43,397 nucleotides of DNA from Candidatus Kuenenia stuttgartensis (lineage in GTDB: Bacteria; Planctomycetota; Planctomycetia; Isosphaerales; Isosphaeraceae). This document shows positions 10,031 through 18,766 of the stretch, piece after piece (position 1 is the stretch's first letter; each line of letters starts with the position of its first letter). The notes beneath the pieces were generated by a model, which saw nothing but the letters and a program-made list of their open reading frames with translations, ran no database searches and was not told the DNA's origin. The position numbers and the translations under genes are program-made. The DNA lies in contig CAMBEP010000040.1 of NCBI GenBank assembly GCA_945865635.1, positions 1-43,397 of the forward strand, written 5' to 3'.

Positions 10031-11012
10031 CGGGAACCCCCTTTTAAGAAGCGTTCTTGATAGAAGCCACCTCGGTGGTGGTCAATTGAATTGTGTATGC
10101 AATGTAAAGGACTCAGGCTCGTTGCAGCCAGTCGTTGTACATCTTGATTCAGGACTCAGCAACTATAGCCCTCAGGTTCGATGCGGTCAAGCCAATGGAG
10201 CATTCCTGCTTATTTAGATGCAATACCAAAAAATCAAGTCCATTCCGAAAAAAACTGAGTTTTTTCAAATTCCCAATCGATCAAAGACCTCTATTCTACC
10301 AAATCCTGTGTCCCAAAAACCAAGTGTCAAAGTCAAGAGCTGGCCCGAGCTTGACTACAATAGACCTAAACCCTTATTAAAATTAGGGATAGGATCACAT
10401 TGAGCTCCCTGAATGGTCACGGGTCCTTATCCGCAACCACATTCAAGTCTTCCTATTTTTATTCGACAAACCGGATTGAGAACTTTGGGGAATCTCCAAA
10501 TTATATGCGGATTAAGTAAAATAAGTTGTCTTGATACTCAATTCTGTGCGGGTCGATCCGAGCATTTGCTGCACCTACACCTAAGGATACCCTTAAAAGC
10601 GGACCGCCCCTAAGACATTACAGGATTCATCCACACCTTCCAAAATTATCCATTCCAAAAGGCTCCAAGCTTATTTAGGCGAGCCAGGCCACATATTTCA
10701 CTAACGGTTTTGTCGGACCAGCAATCACTCGGTAGATTTTTGATCCGGACAGTGAATCCCATAATTGGGAGAAAGTCCAATCAAGGTGGACTTGTTTTTC
10801 GAAATCTGATCGCTATTTTCGTCCCTAGCGGGCCAGTTTACGAAATGCCTAAACCTGTTTTTTTCAGATTGATCTATAAGCAAATCAAAGAATCGATAAG
10901 ATTTGTGACAAGCGAACTGGAGTCCAGGCACGAGGCCTGACGATCCATCCCGTAGATAAAAATTCCGACTTCACACCCAAGCGAATCCGGACAATTCCGG
11001 AGCGGTGCGATC
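10031..11012. other. Long intergenic region between divergent dnaG and DUF1571 genes
   Basis: Nearly 1 kb without a gene I can support. It should carry the promoters for the dnaG-rpoD transcript (minus) and the DUF1571 gene (plus). Several short frames exist on both strands, but none has a ribosome binding site and family resemblance together. A near-palindromic A/T stretch (about 10249-10266) and an imperfect CCCT...AGGG palindrome (about 10371-10388) are visible. A small untracked RNA or a decayed gene cannot be excluded. Confidence 0.5.
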
Positions 11013-11978
11013 ATGGTGCGTCAAAATTGGCAAAACGCGATGGAACGCGTCACAGATCGTCGAAGGATTTTACAAATCATGGGTCTTGGTGCGGCTGGCA
11101 TTGCCACCGGCCAATGGTCGGCTAAGGCCGACGACAAAGCGACCCGAATTGAGGGAGCCTTGGCTTCTTCCGGCAATTCCCCAGAAACCAAAATTGCGGC
11201 CAAAGCTGTTTCTGCGGCCAGTTCGGTCCCGAAAGGCGATAAGCCCAATGGTCTGCTGGCAGAACCGGCTGAGGTGACTCAATCCGAGATCAGTGATCTG
11301 GAGAAGGCGCGTCGACTCATTGCGGAATCGCGTGCCCGCATGGATCAAATCAAGGATTATGTCTGCACGTTTGTGAAGCAGGAGCGAATTGGCACGAAGC
11401 TGCTTACTCCACAAGTGATTCATATGAAGGGCAGAACGGAGCCGCACTGTATCTATTTCTCGTTTCAGACCACCCACAAAGGGCGCGAGGCGATCTTTTT
11501 TCCAGCCAAGTTTTCCAATAAACTTGTGGCCCACGAAGGTGGATGGGCTGGATATCTTGCGGGCACCATGAATTTGGAACCAACTGGAAGACTGGCCATG
11601 TCTGACAATCGTCACCCTGTGACGGAAGCAGGCATCAACAAGTTGGTGACCCGTGTTTACCATAGTTGGCACACTGACTTACAGCCGGAACACGACATAT
11701 CGATTGAATATGGTGTCTCATTAGGCAATCGCTCGACGACCATGGTTCAGACCAAGCACGATCATCGCCAGCCGGAATTCCATTATCATGTGGTGAGGCT
11801 CTATTTTGATGACGAACTGAAGATCCCTGTCCGATTCACTGGCTTTGACTGGCCTGCCCGCAAAGGCGACACACCACCCATTGTGGAAGACTATCAATTC
11901 CAGAACCTCAAGGTAAATGTGGGGCTCTCCGATCGTGACTTTGACCCGGCCAACCCGGCTTATTCCTATAAGCGATAA
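11013..11978 (+). CDS. DUF1571 family exported protein
   Basis: The 321-residue product begins with a basic region (DRRRILQ) and a hydrophobic, alanine/glycine-rich stretch (IMGLGAAGIATGQWSAKA). This looks like a twin-arginine or Sec signal peptide, so the protein is probably exported. The body matches DUF1571, a family common in planctomycetes. It has RMDQIKDYVCTFVKQER, the PHCIYFSFQ strand, and a series of beta strands ending in EDYQFQNLKVNVGL with a DFDPANPAY tail. Function is unknown. The overall beta fold suggests a lipoprotein-carrier-like (LolA/LolB) barrel, which is inference. GGAG lies about 10 bases before the ATG at 11013. A strong terminator follows. Confidence 0.87.
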   Translation: MVRQNWQNAMERVTDRRRILQIMGLGAAGIATGQWSAKADDKATRIEGALASSGNSPETKIAAKAVSAASSVPKGDKPNGLLAEPAEVTQSEISDLEKARRLIAESRARMDQIKDYVCTFVKQERIGTKLLTPQVIHMKGRTEPHCIYFSFQTTHKGREAIFFPAKFSNKLVAHEGGWAGYLAGTMNLEPTGRLAMSDNRHPVTEAGINKLVTRVYHSWHTDLQPEHDISIEYGVSLGNRSTTMVQTKHDHRQPEFHYHVVRLYFDDELKIPVRFTGFDWPARKGDTPPIVEDYQFQNLKVNVGLSDRDFDPANPAYSYKR

Positions 11979-12013
11979 CGCTCCTCAATTGAGTCATGTT
12001 TGCATGTAATACG

Positions 12014-12052
12014 GATCCAGTCCATGAATTATGGACTGGATCTTGCTTTTTT
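12014..12052 (+). terminator. Rho-independent terminator of the DUF1571 gene
   Basis: GATCCAGTCCAT (12014-12025) pairs perfectly with ATGGACTGGATC (12031-12042) across a 5-base loop, followed by TTGCTTTTTT. It makes the DUF1571 gene monocistronic. Confidence 0.93.
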
Positions 12053-12208
12053 AGACCAATCGACCTTGGCAGAATTTTCGATTCCGAATAGACTTCGCCC
12101 CAATGTTGAAGTGCAAGGATCGCACTTGACCAAGAGACGAACTTGTCAGGCTTCGTGACGGGATGACTATTCCGAGACTCACGAATAAACCACGGAAGGA
12201 GTCAATTG

Positions 12209-12715
12209 ATGAGCGTATTGGGAACGTCCAATGCTCAACTCCAGGTTCATATTCGATGGATGATTCGCCGCGATATGCCCGAAGTTCTAGCCATTGAATC
12301 TGGGCAGGAATCGCTTCCTTGGATGGAAGATGAGTTCTTGAAAATATTGCGACAGCGAAACTGCATCGGCATGGTGGCTGAAGCGGACGATAAAATTGTC
12401 GGATTCATGATTTATGAGCTCAACAAGCACAGACTTCAAATCCTGAATTTTGCAGTCCATCCAAAATATCGTCGCCGAGGCGTGGCCAGCCAGATGGCTG
12501 CAAAGCTGATCGGAAAGCTTTCAAGCCAGCGCAGAACCAGAATTTCGCTTCATCTTCGCGAAACGAATCTCTCTGCCCAACTTTTCTTCAGAGCCATTGG
12601 TTTCAAGGCTCTTGAAATTGCCCGTGAGCATTTCGAAGATACTGGCGAGGATGCCTATATCATGTGCTACTCCCACTGTGAACCGTCTGAAATGCGGCAA
12701 TTGAGAGCTGGTTGA
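12209..12715 (+). CDS. rimI: GNAT acetyltransferase, probable ribosomal protein S18-alanine N-acetyltransferase
   Basis: The 168-residue protein has the GNAT fold typical of RimI. An N-terminal IRRDMPEVLAIE segment is followed by the LQILNFAVHPKYRRRGVASQMA acetyl-CoA binding motif A (Q/R-x-x-G-x-A type). The C-terminal HLRETNLSAQLFFRAIGFKAL segment matches the usual RimI LEVR-x-x-N-x-x-A-x-x-LY-x-x-x-GF pattern. RimI acetylates the N-terminus of ribosomal protein S18, but other GNAT substrates cannot be excluded. The ATG at 12209 has an excellent GGAAGGAG 7 bases upstream. The last codons overlap a TTG start of folP, giving a rimI-folP-proA run. Confidence 0.82.
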   Translation: MSVLGTSNAQLQVHIRWMIRRDMPEVLAIESGQESLPWMEDEFLKILRQRNCIGMVAEADDKIVGFMIYELNKHRLQILNFAVHPKYRRRGVASQMAAKLIGKLSSQRRTRISLHLRETNLSAQLFFRAIGFKALEIAREHFEDTGEDAYIMCYSHCEPSEMRQLRAG

Positions 12716-13602
12716 CACTTCCTGCCATGCCCAATTCCTTGTGGTTGTCCAACGGTCGAAACTTACTCAGGCGTGATGGTCAGTGCTCAGTCATGGGCAT
12801 TGTCAATGTCACGCCTGACAGCTTTTCTGATGGCGGGAAATCTGAACTCTCTGAATTCGCCATCCAGAATGCGATCCAGGCACTGACCGACGGTGCTGAT
12901 ATCATCGACATCGGCGGTGAATCAACCCGCCCCGGTGCCACACCGGTTGAAATGCATGAAGAATGGCGACGCATTGAACCTGTGATACTTGGGCTACTCA
13001 GAAATGATCCTAATGCTGTCGTCTCAGTAGACACTTATAAACCGGAAATCGCCAGAAGGGCAATCGCGGCAGGTGCCCTGATAGTGAACGATATTACGGG
13101 TCTTGATCCAGCCGGCGAAATGCTTCATGCTGTGGCTGGGTCCGATGTTGGCATTGTCCTGATGCATATGCAGGGCACGCCCGCAACCATGCAGAAACAG
13201 CCTGTTTATGAGGATGTTGTCGCCGAAATCATCGCTTTTTTCGAAGCCCGAATTGAATCGTCCGTCAAAGCTGGTATCCGCCGCGAACGGATTGCGATCG
13301 ATCCCGGCATTGGCTTTGGCAAGTCGCTGGAGCATAATCTGACGATTCTCAGGAACCTGCCAAAATTGGCGAAACTGGGTTGTGTGGTGTTGATAGGAAC
13401 GAGTCGAAAGCGGATGATCGGTGAAATCACGGGGCGTCCTGTCATCGAGCGGATGGCTGGAAGCGTGGCCTCAGCCCTTCATGCGGCCGCCCATGGAGCA
13501 GAGGTGGTGCGCGTGCATGATGTGGCCGCCACAATCGATGCAATCCGAGTCTGGTCGGTTTTGGAGACGAAGTCAGATCATGTCGAACACAATCACCGAT
13601 AA
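12712..13602 (+). CDS. folP: Dihydropteroate synthase
   Basis: FolP condenses p-aminobenzoate with dihydropterin pyrophosphate in folate synthesis and is the sulfonamide target. The TIM-barrel signatures are complete: MGIVNVTPDSFSDGG near residues 27-41, ADIIDIGGESTRPGA, the NDITGLD strand, the DPGIGFGKSLEHN loop and the final VRVHDVA. The start is probably the TTG at 12712, which overlaps the rimI stop (TTGA) and has GAGAG just upstream. The ATG at 12727 would shorten it by 5 residues and cannot be ruled out. Its 3' end overlaps proA by 23 bases. Confidence 0.95.
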   Translation: MTLPAMPNSLWLSNGRNLLRRDGQCSVMGIVNVTPDSFSDGGKSELSEFAIQNAIQALTDGADIIDIGGESTRPGATPVEMHEEWRRIEPVILGLLRNDPNAVVSVDTYKPEIARRAIAAGALIVNDITGLDPAGEMLHAVAGSDVGIVLMHMQGTPATMQKQPVYEDVVAEIIAFFEARIESSVKAGIRRERIAIDPGIGFGKSLEHNLTILRNLPKLAKLGCVVLIGTSRKRMIGEITGRPVIERMAGSVASALHAAAHGAEVVRVHDVAATIDAIRVWSVLETKSDHVEHNHR

Positions 13603-14890
13603 GTCGCACATTGATAACCCGTTCGGGCCTGCCCACCCACTTTGGACAGAATGCCGGATTCTGGCGGAACGCGCCGCCGAAGCGGCCCGCCTCGTCTCTG
13701 TGACATCAGGTGCGGCTCGAAACGCCTGGCTGAAGATGTCAGCAGAAAGCCTTCGGCGTCGGAAGGACGAAATTCTTGCTGCCAATCAGCATGATGTCGA
13801 TGCCGCCCCTGGATATGGCCTGAACTCCTCTGCAATTGATCGTTTGCGTCTTGATTCAAATCGTTTGGAAGCGATCGCCAAGGCTGTGGAAGAAGTGGCT
13901 GCCCTGCCCGACCCAGTCGGTGAATTGATCCACGGCGGTAAGCGTCCAAACGGCCTTGAAGTGAGCCAAATCCGAGTTCCCCTTGGCGTCGTTTTTATGA
14001 TCTATGAAAGCCGCCCGAACGTCACCATTGATGCTGCTGCGCTTTGTGTCAAAAGCGGTAATGCCTGCATTTTAAGGGGCGGCAAAGAGGCCACCCACAC
14101 CAACCGGATTTTCCATCAGGTTTTGAGCGATGCGTTGGAACAGTCGGGCTTTCCTCGCGATGCTGTCGGAATCGTTCCAACCTCCGATCGGGACGCTGTC
14201 GGCCTGCTACTTCAAATGGACGATTTGATTGACTTGGCGATACCCCGTGGCGGTCCTGGGTTGATCAAGCGTGTCTCGCACGATGCCAGAATGCCTGTGC
14301 TGAAACACGATGCCGGTATTTGTCATGTTTACATCGATAAGTCCGCCGATTTCACTATGGGTGTGAACATTATCGTCAATTCCAAGGCTCAAAGGCCTGC
14401 GGTCTGCAATGCTGCAGAGACAATGCTTGTCCACCATGAGATTGCCCTAAACTTTCTACCAATCGCGGCAGAAGCGCTAATGGCCGCCGGGGTGGAATTG
14501 CGCGGCGATGAGCAGGCCTGTCAGCTCGTTCCGCTCATGGTTCAAGCTTCCCCTCAGGACTGGGACACGGAATATGGCGAAAGAATCCTCAACGTGGCCG
14601 TCGTAGCCGATATCGATGCTGCGCTGACGCACATCCTGCGTCATTCGTCAAAACACACCGAAGCCATTATTACAAAAGATATTATGGCTGCACAACGATT
14701 TATTGCTCATGTCGACAGTTCTGCCGTGATGGTCAATGCCTCCACGCGTTTTAATGATGGTGGCGAACTCGGGCTTGGCGCCGAAATTGGCATCAGTACC
14801 AGCAAATTTCACGCACGAGGGCCATGCGGCCTGACGGATCTGACAACCACAAAATGGATTGTGATCGGTCAGGGGCAGACCAGAAGCTGA
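13580..14890 (+). CDS. proA: Glutamate-5-semialdehyde dehydrogenase (gamma-glutamyl phosphate reductase)
   Basis: ProA reduces gamma-glutamyl phosphate with NADPH to glutamate semialdehyde in proline synthesis. The 436-residue protein shows the aldehyde dehydrogenase fold. It has the QIRVPLGVVFMIYESRPNVT block, the nucleotide-binding SGNACILRGGKEATHTN, the cysteine-containing AVCNAAETMLVH and the terminal ARGPCGLTDLTT. The frame is open upstream within folP, but the ATG at 13580 gives the normal length. It overlaps the folP end by 23 bases, so translation is probably coupled. No proB is adjacent. Confidence 0.96.
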   Translation: MSNTITDKSHIDNPFGPAHPLWTECRILAERAAEAARLVSVTSGAARNAWLKMSAESLRRRKDEILAANQHDVDAAPGYGLNSSAIDRLRLDSNRLEAIAKAVEEVAALPDPVGELIHGGKRPNGLEVSQIRVPLGVVFMIYESRPNVTIDAAALCVKSGNACILRGGKEATHTNRIFHQVLSDALEQSGFPRDAVGIVPTSDRDAVGLLLQMDDLIDLAIPRGGPGLIKRVSHDARMPVLKHDAGICHVYIDKSADFTMGVNIIVNSKAQRPAVCNAAETMLVHHEIALNFLPIAAEALMAAGVELRGDEQACQLVPLMVQASPQDWDTEYGERILNVAVVADIDAALTHILRHSSKHTEAIITKDIMAAQRFIAHVDSSAVMVNASTRFNDGGELGLGAEIGISTSKFHARGPCGLTDLTTTKWIVIGQGQTRS

Positions 14891-14926
14891 TTCGACCAAG
14901 CCCCACTATAAAAACGTCTGTCAAAA

Positions 14927-16108
14927 TCAAAGCGATGCTTTATGCTGCTCCGAGTTCCGCTTCGGGCACCAGCGTTGCAAATTGTAATCAGACATGCCTG
15001 TTTCGCATAAATCCGCAACGATCCGACCAATCAGAGGACCAAACTTGAACCCATGTCCACTGCAAGGCGATGCCAATATCACCCGAGGATGTTTTTCAAG
15101 GGGGCCAACCCGAAAATCTTCATCGCGTGTCATCGTATAAAGGCAAGTCGACCGGCTCACAATTTCGGCGCCATTCCAAGCAGGCAAATGCTTACGGATA
15201 TAGTCTCGAACTGGCTCCCAATCCTTCTCTGTAACGTCTCGATCCACTTTCTCTGGGTCGCACACAGGTCCGCCATGCCTGGCCAGTTTTACGCCCTGAT
15301 CCGACATCGCGGGCAGACTGTAGAAAAGGTCCATGTCATCATCGCCCTTGTAAATGATCACTGGCCAGCGGCCAGGCCTGTATGCATCAAGATTTTCAGG
15401 CCTGAGGTAAAACACATTCTGACGAGTCACTTCAATCGATGAGGCCTCTCTCGGCAGAAGCTTTTTGACCCATCCGCCAGCAGCCACAATCACTCGTTCT
15501 GCCTCAATCCGCTCTTGGTTTGGGCCAACAATGACTGGATATTCGCCATCCATGTCAAGCGATTGCACAGAGTAGTTTGGACGCAGTTCAAACAATGCAC
15601 CTGCAACTTTTGTAGATAATTCCAACAGCAGTTTCACAGCCTTACTGGCCAACAAAACGCCTGCCGATGGCTCAAAAACTGTGAGAAAGTCTTTTGGAAC
15701 ACGTAAGCCCGGATAATTTCCGACCACTTCAGCCGCTGAAAGCAATCGGCAAGGTACATCCAGGCTTTTCAAATTGGCGGCAATCTTTGGAACATAATCG
15801 CTGTCGGCGGGACCAAAACTCAGGCCACCTGTGCGCACATAGAGCGAGACTCCGGTATCGGCTTCAAGCTTGGCCCAGGCCCGAAAGGCATCACCCATAA
15901 GGCTCGCATAAAATGGGTCGGAATAACTGTAGCGAATGATTCGGGATTCACCATGCGAACTGCCCAGATCATGCCCTGGCTGAAATTGTTCGAGAAGCAG
16001 GACGTTCACGCCACGAGCAACCAAAGCGCATGCGGCCGAGACTCCGACAATTCCCGAGCCGATGACCACTGTAGGGCGGCGATTAAGCGTATTCAGGTGG
16101 GTAGGCAT
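14927..16108 (-). CDS. FAD-dependent oxidoreductase, sarcosine oxidase / N-methyltryptophan oxidase-like
   Basis: The 393-residue protein is of the DAO/MSOX type. A Rossmann FAD motif (VVIGSGIVGVSAACALVARG) lies close to the N-terminus. SSHGESRIIRYSY follows, as in monomeric sarcosine and N-methyltryptophan oxidases. CLYTMTRDEDF and SPCSGHGFKFGPLIG match the covalent-flavin cysteine region and the C-terminal FAD block. The expected reaction is oxidation of an N-methyl or secondary amino acid with production of hydrogen peroxide; the true substrate is unknown. The frame extends to an ATG at 16189 that would overlap hisG. I prefer 16108 because it puts the FAD motif near the start, but neither has a good ribosome site. 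It is the last gene of the his group on this strand. Confidence 0.85.
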   Translation of the reverse strand: MPTHLNTLNRRPTVVIGSGIVGVSAACALVARGVNVLLLEQFQPGHDLGSSHGESRIIRYSYSDPFYASLMGDAFRAWAKLEADTGVSLYVRTGGLSFGPADSDYVPKIAANLKSLDVPCRLLSAAEVVGNYPGLRVPKDFLTVFEPSAGVLLASKAVKLLLELSTKVAGALFELRPNYSVQSLDMDGEYPVIVGPNQERIEAERVIVAAGGWVKKLLPREASSIEVTRQNVFYLRPENLDAYRPGRWPVIIYKGDDDMDLFYSLPAMSDQGVKLARHGGPVCDPEKVDRDVTEKDWEPVRDYIRKHLPAWNGAEIVSRSTCLYTMTRDEDFRVGPLEKHPRVILASPCSGHGFKFGPLIGRIVADLCETGMSDYNLQRWCPKRNSEQHKASL

Positions 16109-16169
16109 GTATCGTTGTTCGTTAAGCTTGCGAGAAATAGAAACTGGATGCGCTGCTCTGAACGAGAGA

Positions 16170-17231
16170 TTAAATGTTGCCATTGCCATTGATGCTGGTC
16201 AAATGGCGTTTGAGGTTTTCAAAAGTGGAATGATCATCCTGATCCAGACACAGACGTGGCATGAGACCGACGACCGATCTGGCCCCCAGATCAAGCAATG
16301 ATCGCCTGCAAGAGGTCAGCCCGCGCGGGCCCGTCAGGCCACCTACATGCCAACCCTCTTTCGCTTCTTCCAACTTCACAGGCCACCAGGTAAGTCGAGT
16401 GGCGCCATGAGCCGCCAAAACATCGAGAACCTTTTTCATATAAAGCGTCTGATTTTCGACATTTTCTGGAAAGCCGCCTGTCACTTCAAGCTGTACCCGG
16501 CCATCGGCCAACCTTACGGCATCGATGGAATCCAGAAGCAGGGCCAATGGGGCGGATGGCCCTTCTGCACCAAGGCTTTTCAAGCTGGCCGTATGGCCGA
16601 TCAGACAAGCGGCAGATTCCAGGATTTTGCCGCCGGTCAGTTCGCGAAGGCGATTGTCCTTCAAGGTCACGCCCGAACTGGTCAGGTCTACGATAATATC
16701 TGCAATCCCCAAGCTTGGATGAAGCTCCAGGGCTCCATCAGATGCCACAACCCGGTAATCGTGAATACCCCGCTGGCGGAAAAAGTCGCGGGTCAGATTG
16801 GCATATTTGGTCGAGATCCGAAAGATTTTCCCCTCAGCCTTAAATCGGTGCGTAAGATCTGCCAAATCCATGACATGCGTTACGTCAATCCAGCTCTCAG
16901 GCACTGCCACCACGAGCCGGCAACCACCATAGCCCATATCCTGAATGATGACCGACGTTCCAGTGGTGTTATGGGAATGTTCCGCATAGACGTCAAAACC
17001 CGTCACACCCAGGTGGCAACGGCCTTCACGCACTTGCTCGACTATATCTGTTGGCCTCATAAAGACCACGTGAAACCTGCCATGGCCGGCAATCGTGGCT
17101 TCATATTGTCGGTCGCTCGCTCGACGGATTTTGTAACCGGCAGATTTCAGGATCTCGATCAAGCCGTCGTACAAATGCCCTTTTGAGGGGATCGCCAGGC
17201 GAATCGGGTCGATGGACGTATTCTGGTTCAT
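16170..17231 (-). CDS. hisG: ATP phosphoribosyltransferase catalytic subunit, with atypical C-terminal extension
   Basis: HisG catalyses the first step of histidine synthesis, joining ATP and PRPP. The first 220 or so residues show the periplasmic-binding-protein-like catalytic core. They have the N-terminal RLAIPSKGHL, CHLGVTGFDVY, and ELHPSLGIADIIVDLTSSGVTL, the PRPP-binding loop. The short-form HisG used with HisZ ends at about this size. This protein runs on to 353 residues with a tail I do not recognise as the usual HisG regulatory domain. The ATG at 17231 overlaps the hisZ stop in an ATGA, so the two are translationally coupled; the frame is open further upstream but that part is within hisZ. 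Confidence 0.9.
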   Translation of the reverse strand: MNQNTSIDPIRLAIPSKGHLYDGLIEILKSAGYKIRRASDRQYEATIAGHGRFHVVFMRPTDIVEQVREGRCHLGVTGFDVYAEHSHNTTGTSVIIQDMGYGGCRLVVAVPESWIDVTHVMDLADLTHRFKAEGKIFRISTKYANLTRDFFRQRGIHDYRVVASDGALELHPSLGIADIIVDLTSSGVTLKDNRLRELTGGKILESAACLIGHTASLKSLGAEGPSAPLALLLDSIDAVRLADGRVQLEVTGGFPENVENQTLYMKKVLDVLAAHGATRLTWWPVKLEEAKEGWHVGGLTGPRGLTSCRRSLLDLGARSVVGLMPRLCLDQDDHSTFENLKRHLTSINGNGNI

Positions 17232-18766
17232 GACTCGATCAATCGCTCCATCATCAGTTTCTGATTGAATTCCACAAGCTGGCGGGCATCCGCACAATGT
17301 GCTTCGCCTTCGGCACTGACTTCGACCCAAATCTGGCCTGCCGCTTCAGACTGGTCCGCTGGTGTCGCCAACCGCACCCGATGCGATTTTGCCCTGAGAT
17401 TCTTGATCCAGCCCAGCGCAACGCTCATCGCTAGAGCCGAATCGTCCTGCGGCTGAATGACATAAGTCAACTGAGTCTGCGCCGATTCCGCCTTCCCGAC
17501 AATTGCACAGACACGATCCAGACCAATGGCAAAACCCACTCCATAATCCGGGCCATCTGTCAGGCCCAGAACGGAAGCCAAGCCATCGTATCGGCCCCCA
17601 CCAGCCAGCTCTATGCCTTTTGGGCCGGCTGCGTGAAAGCTGAAAATGAGGCCTGAATAAAACCCAATTCCTCGCGCCACACCCAAGTCGATTCGAATTC
17701 GACCTGGGTCGATTCCATATCGGTTTGTGAGCAGTTCCACCAGCCGGCCAAGTCTTTGCCTGGACTTTTCTGCCAAGGCGCCTGTTTGATGCGTCTTCAG
17801 CCTGGCAAAAACCTGAGCTGGTTCGCCCGCCAGACCACCAAGTTCATGCACCAGTCGGGCTGCCTTGTTCAATGCGTCGGGCAAGCGTTCGGACATAGCC
17901 CACTTCTGCTGAAGACGGCCCAGAATGTCACCCTCCGTGCGGCGCCCGACCACATCCGGAACCAGATGATGAAACAGTCTTTGTAGGTCGTGGCTAGGCA
18001 AGCCCTGGATCGACTGCCCCGTATTCTTGTGGCGGGATTGATCCACAAGCCAGTCGGCCCAATGCTCCAACGCATTTTCTACATGCTCCAGCCCCTTGCC
18101 TGATGCAGCGGCATCGGCCAGTGTTTCAACAATCGCCTTGCGTGTCTCTTCAGGCAAACCAGCCGCTGTGACAGCCTCTAAAATTAGGCCAACATCGCCC
18201 AGATGAATTTTTGAACCCATCACCCCAGCCTGGCTCAAGGCTGAATCTGCCAAGGCAATCACTTCGGCATCGGCCTCCACCGTAGGGTCGCCCACGAGCT
18301 CCACACCAACTTGCTCAATTTGGCTAAGGCCACCGGATTGATCACCTGAAAGCCTATAAACTGAACCACTTACGCTTAGACGTAATGGCCCGCTGGCCAA
18401 TTGGCCCGATTCGATCACAGATCTTACAACGCCGACTGTCAGTTCAGGCCTGAGACAGATCGGCCCTTGGTCACCATGGTACCCAATTTCAAGGACCCGT
18501 GTGGTGATGGCGGCCCCGCTTTTGCGCTCATGCAGTTCCACCAGATCAAAACCGGGGGTCTGGATCGGCTCATAGCCCGCCATGAAAATGGGCTTGCCAA
18601 GCAGACCCAAAACTCGCTGCGATCGGCTCAGGGCTTCGCCACTGGTCGCCGCAGTGCCGCTCACCAATGGCACGGGCTGTTCGATCTGATTACGCTCGAA
18701 ACTCACGTTTTTATTCTTTCCCTGCGGTCCATTCGGCCGCTCATTCTGATTGGTTCTGTTCCGCAC
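17228..18766 (-). CDS. hisZ: ATP phosphoribosyltransferase regulatory subunit (HisS paralogue)
   Basis: HisZ is a catalytically inert relative of histidyl-tRNA synthetase that binds HisG to make the active, histidine-inhibited enzyme. The 512-residue protein carries a class II synthetase fold with a changed motif 2 (SGSVYRLSGDQSGGLSQIEQVG). It keeps GGRYDGLA and the motif 3-like GFAIGLDRV. The HisS-specific arginine-rich RGERPAKGR loop of its neighbour is replaced. About 35 poorly conserved residues precede the fold if the GTG at 18766 is used, so the real start may be further in. It overlaps hisS by 26 bases and hisG by 4 bases, which ties the three together and supports the HisZ assignment over a second tRNA synthetase. 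Confidence 0.88.
   Translation of the reverse strand: MRNRTNQNERPNGPQGKNKNVSFERNQIEQPVPLVSGTAATSGEALSRSQRVLGLLGKPIFMAGYEPIQTPGFDLVELHERKSGAAITTRVLEIGYHGDQGPICLRPELTVGVVRSVIESGQLASGPLRLSVSGSVYRLSGDQSGGLSQIEQVGVELVGDPTVEADAEVIALADSALSQAGVMGSKIHLGDVGLILEAVTAAGLPEETRKAIVETLADAAASGKGLEHVENALEHWADWLVDQSRHKNTGQSIQGLPSHDLQRLFHHLVPDVVGRRTEGDILGRLQQKWAMSERLPDALNKAARLVHELGGLAGEPAQVFARLKTHQTGALAEKSRQRLGRLVELLTNRYGIDPGRIRIDLGVARGIGFYSGLIFSFHAAGPKGIELAGGGRYDGLASVLGLTDGPDYGVGFAIGLDRVCAIVGKAESAQTQLTYVIQPQDDSALAMSVALGWIKNLRAKSHRVRLATPADQSEAAGQIWVEVSAEGEAHCADARQLVEFNQKLMMERLIES

Noticed and set aside
10249..10266. A/T palindrome resembling a terminator
   Set aside because: The stem is almost only A-T pairs and no gene end is nearby.
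13421..13579. Upstream in-frame extension of proA
   Set aside because: It lies in folP, and the ATG at 13580 gives the normal ProA length.
17228..18766. Second histidyl-tRNA synthetase
   Set aside because: The motif 2 arginine loop is changed and the gene is coupled to hisG, so HisZ fits better.
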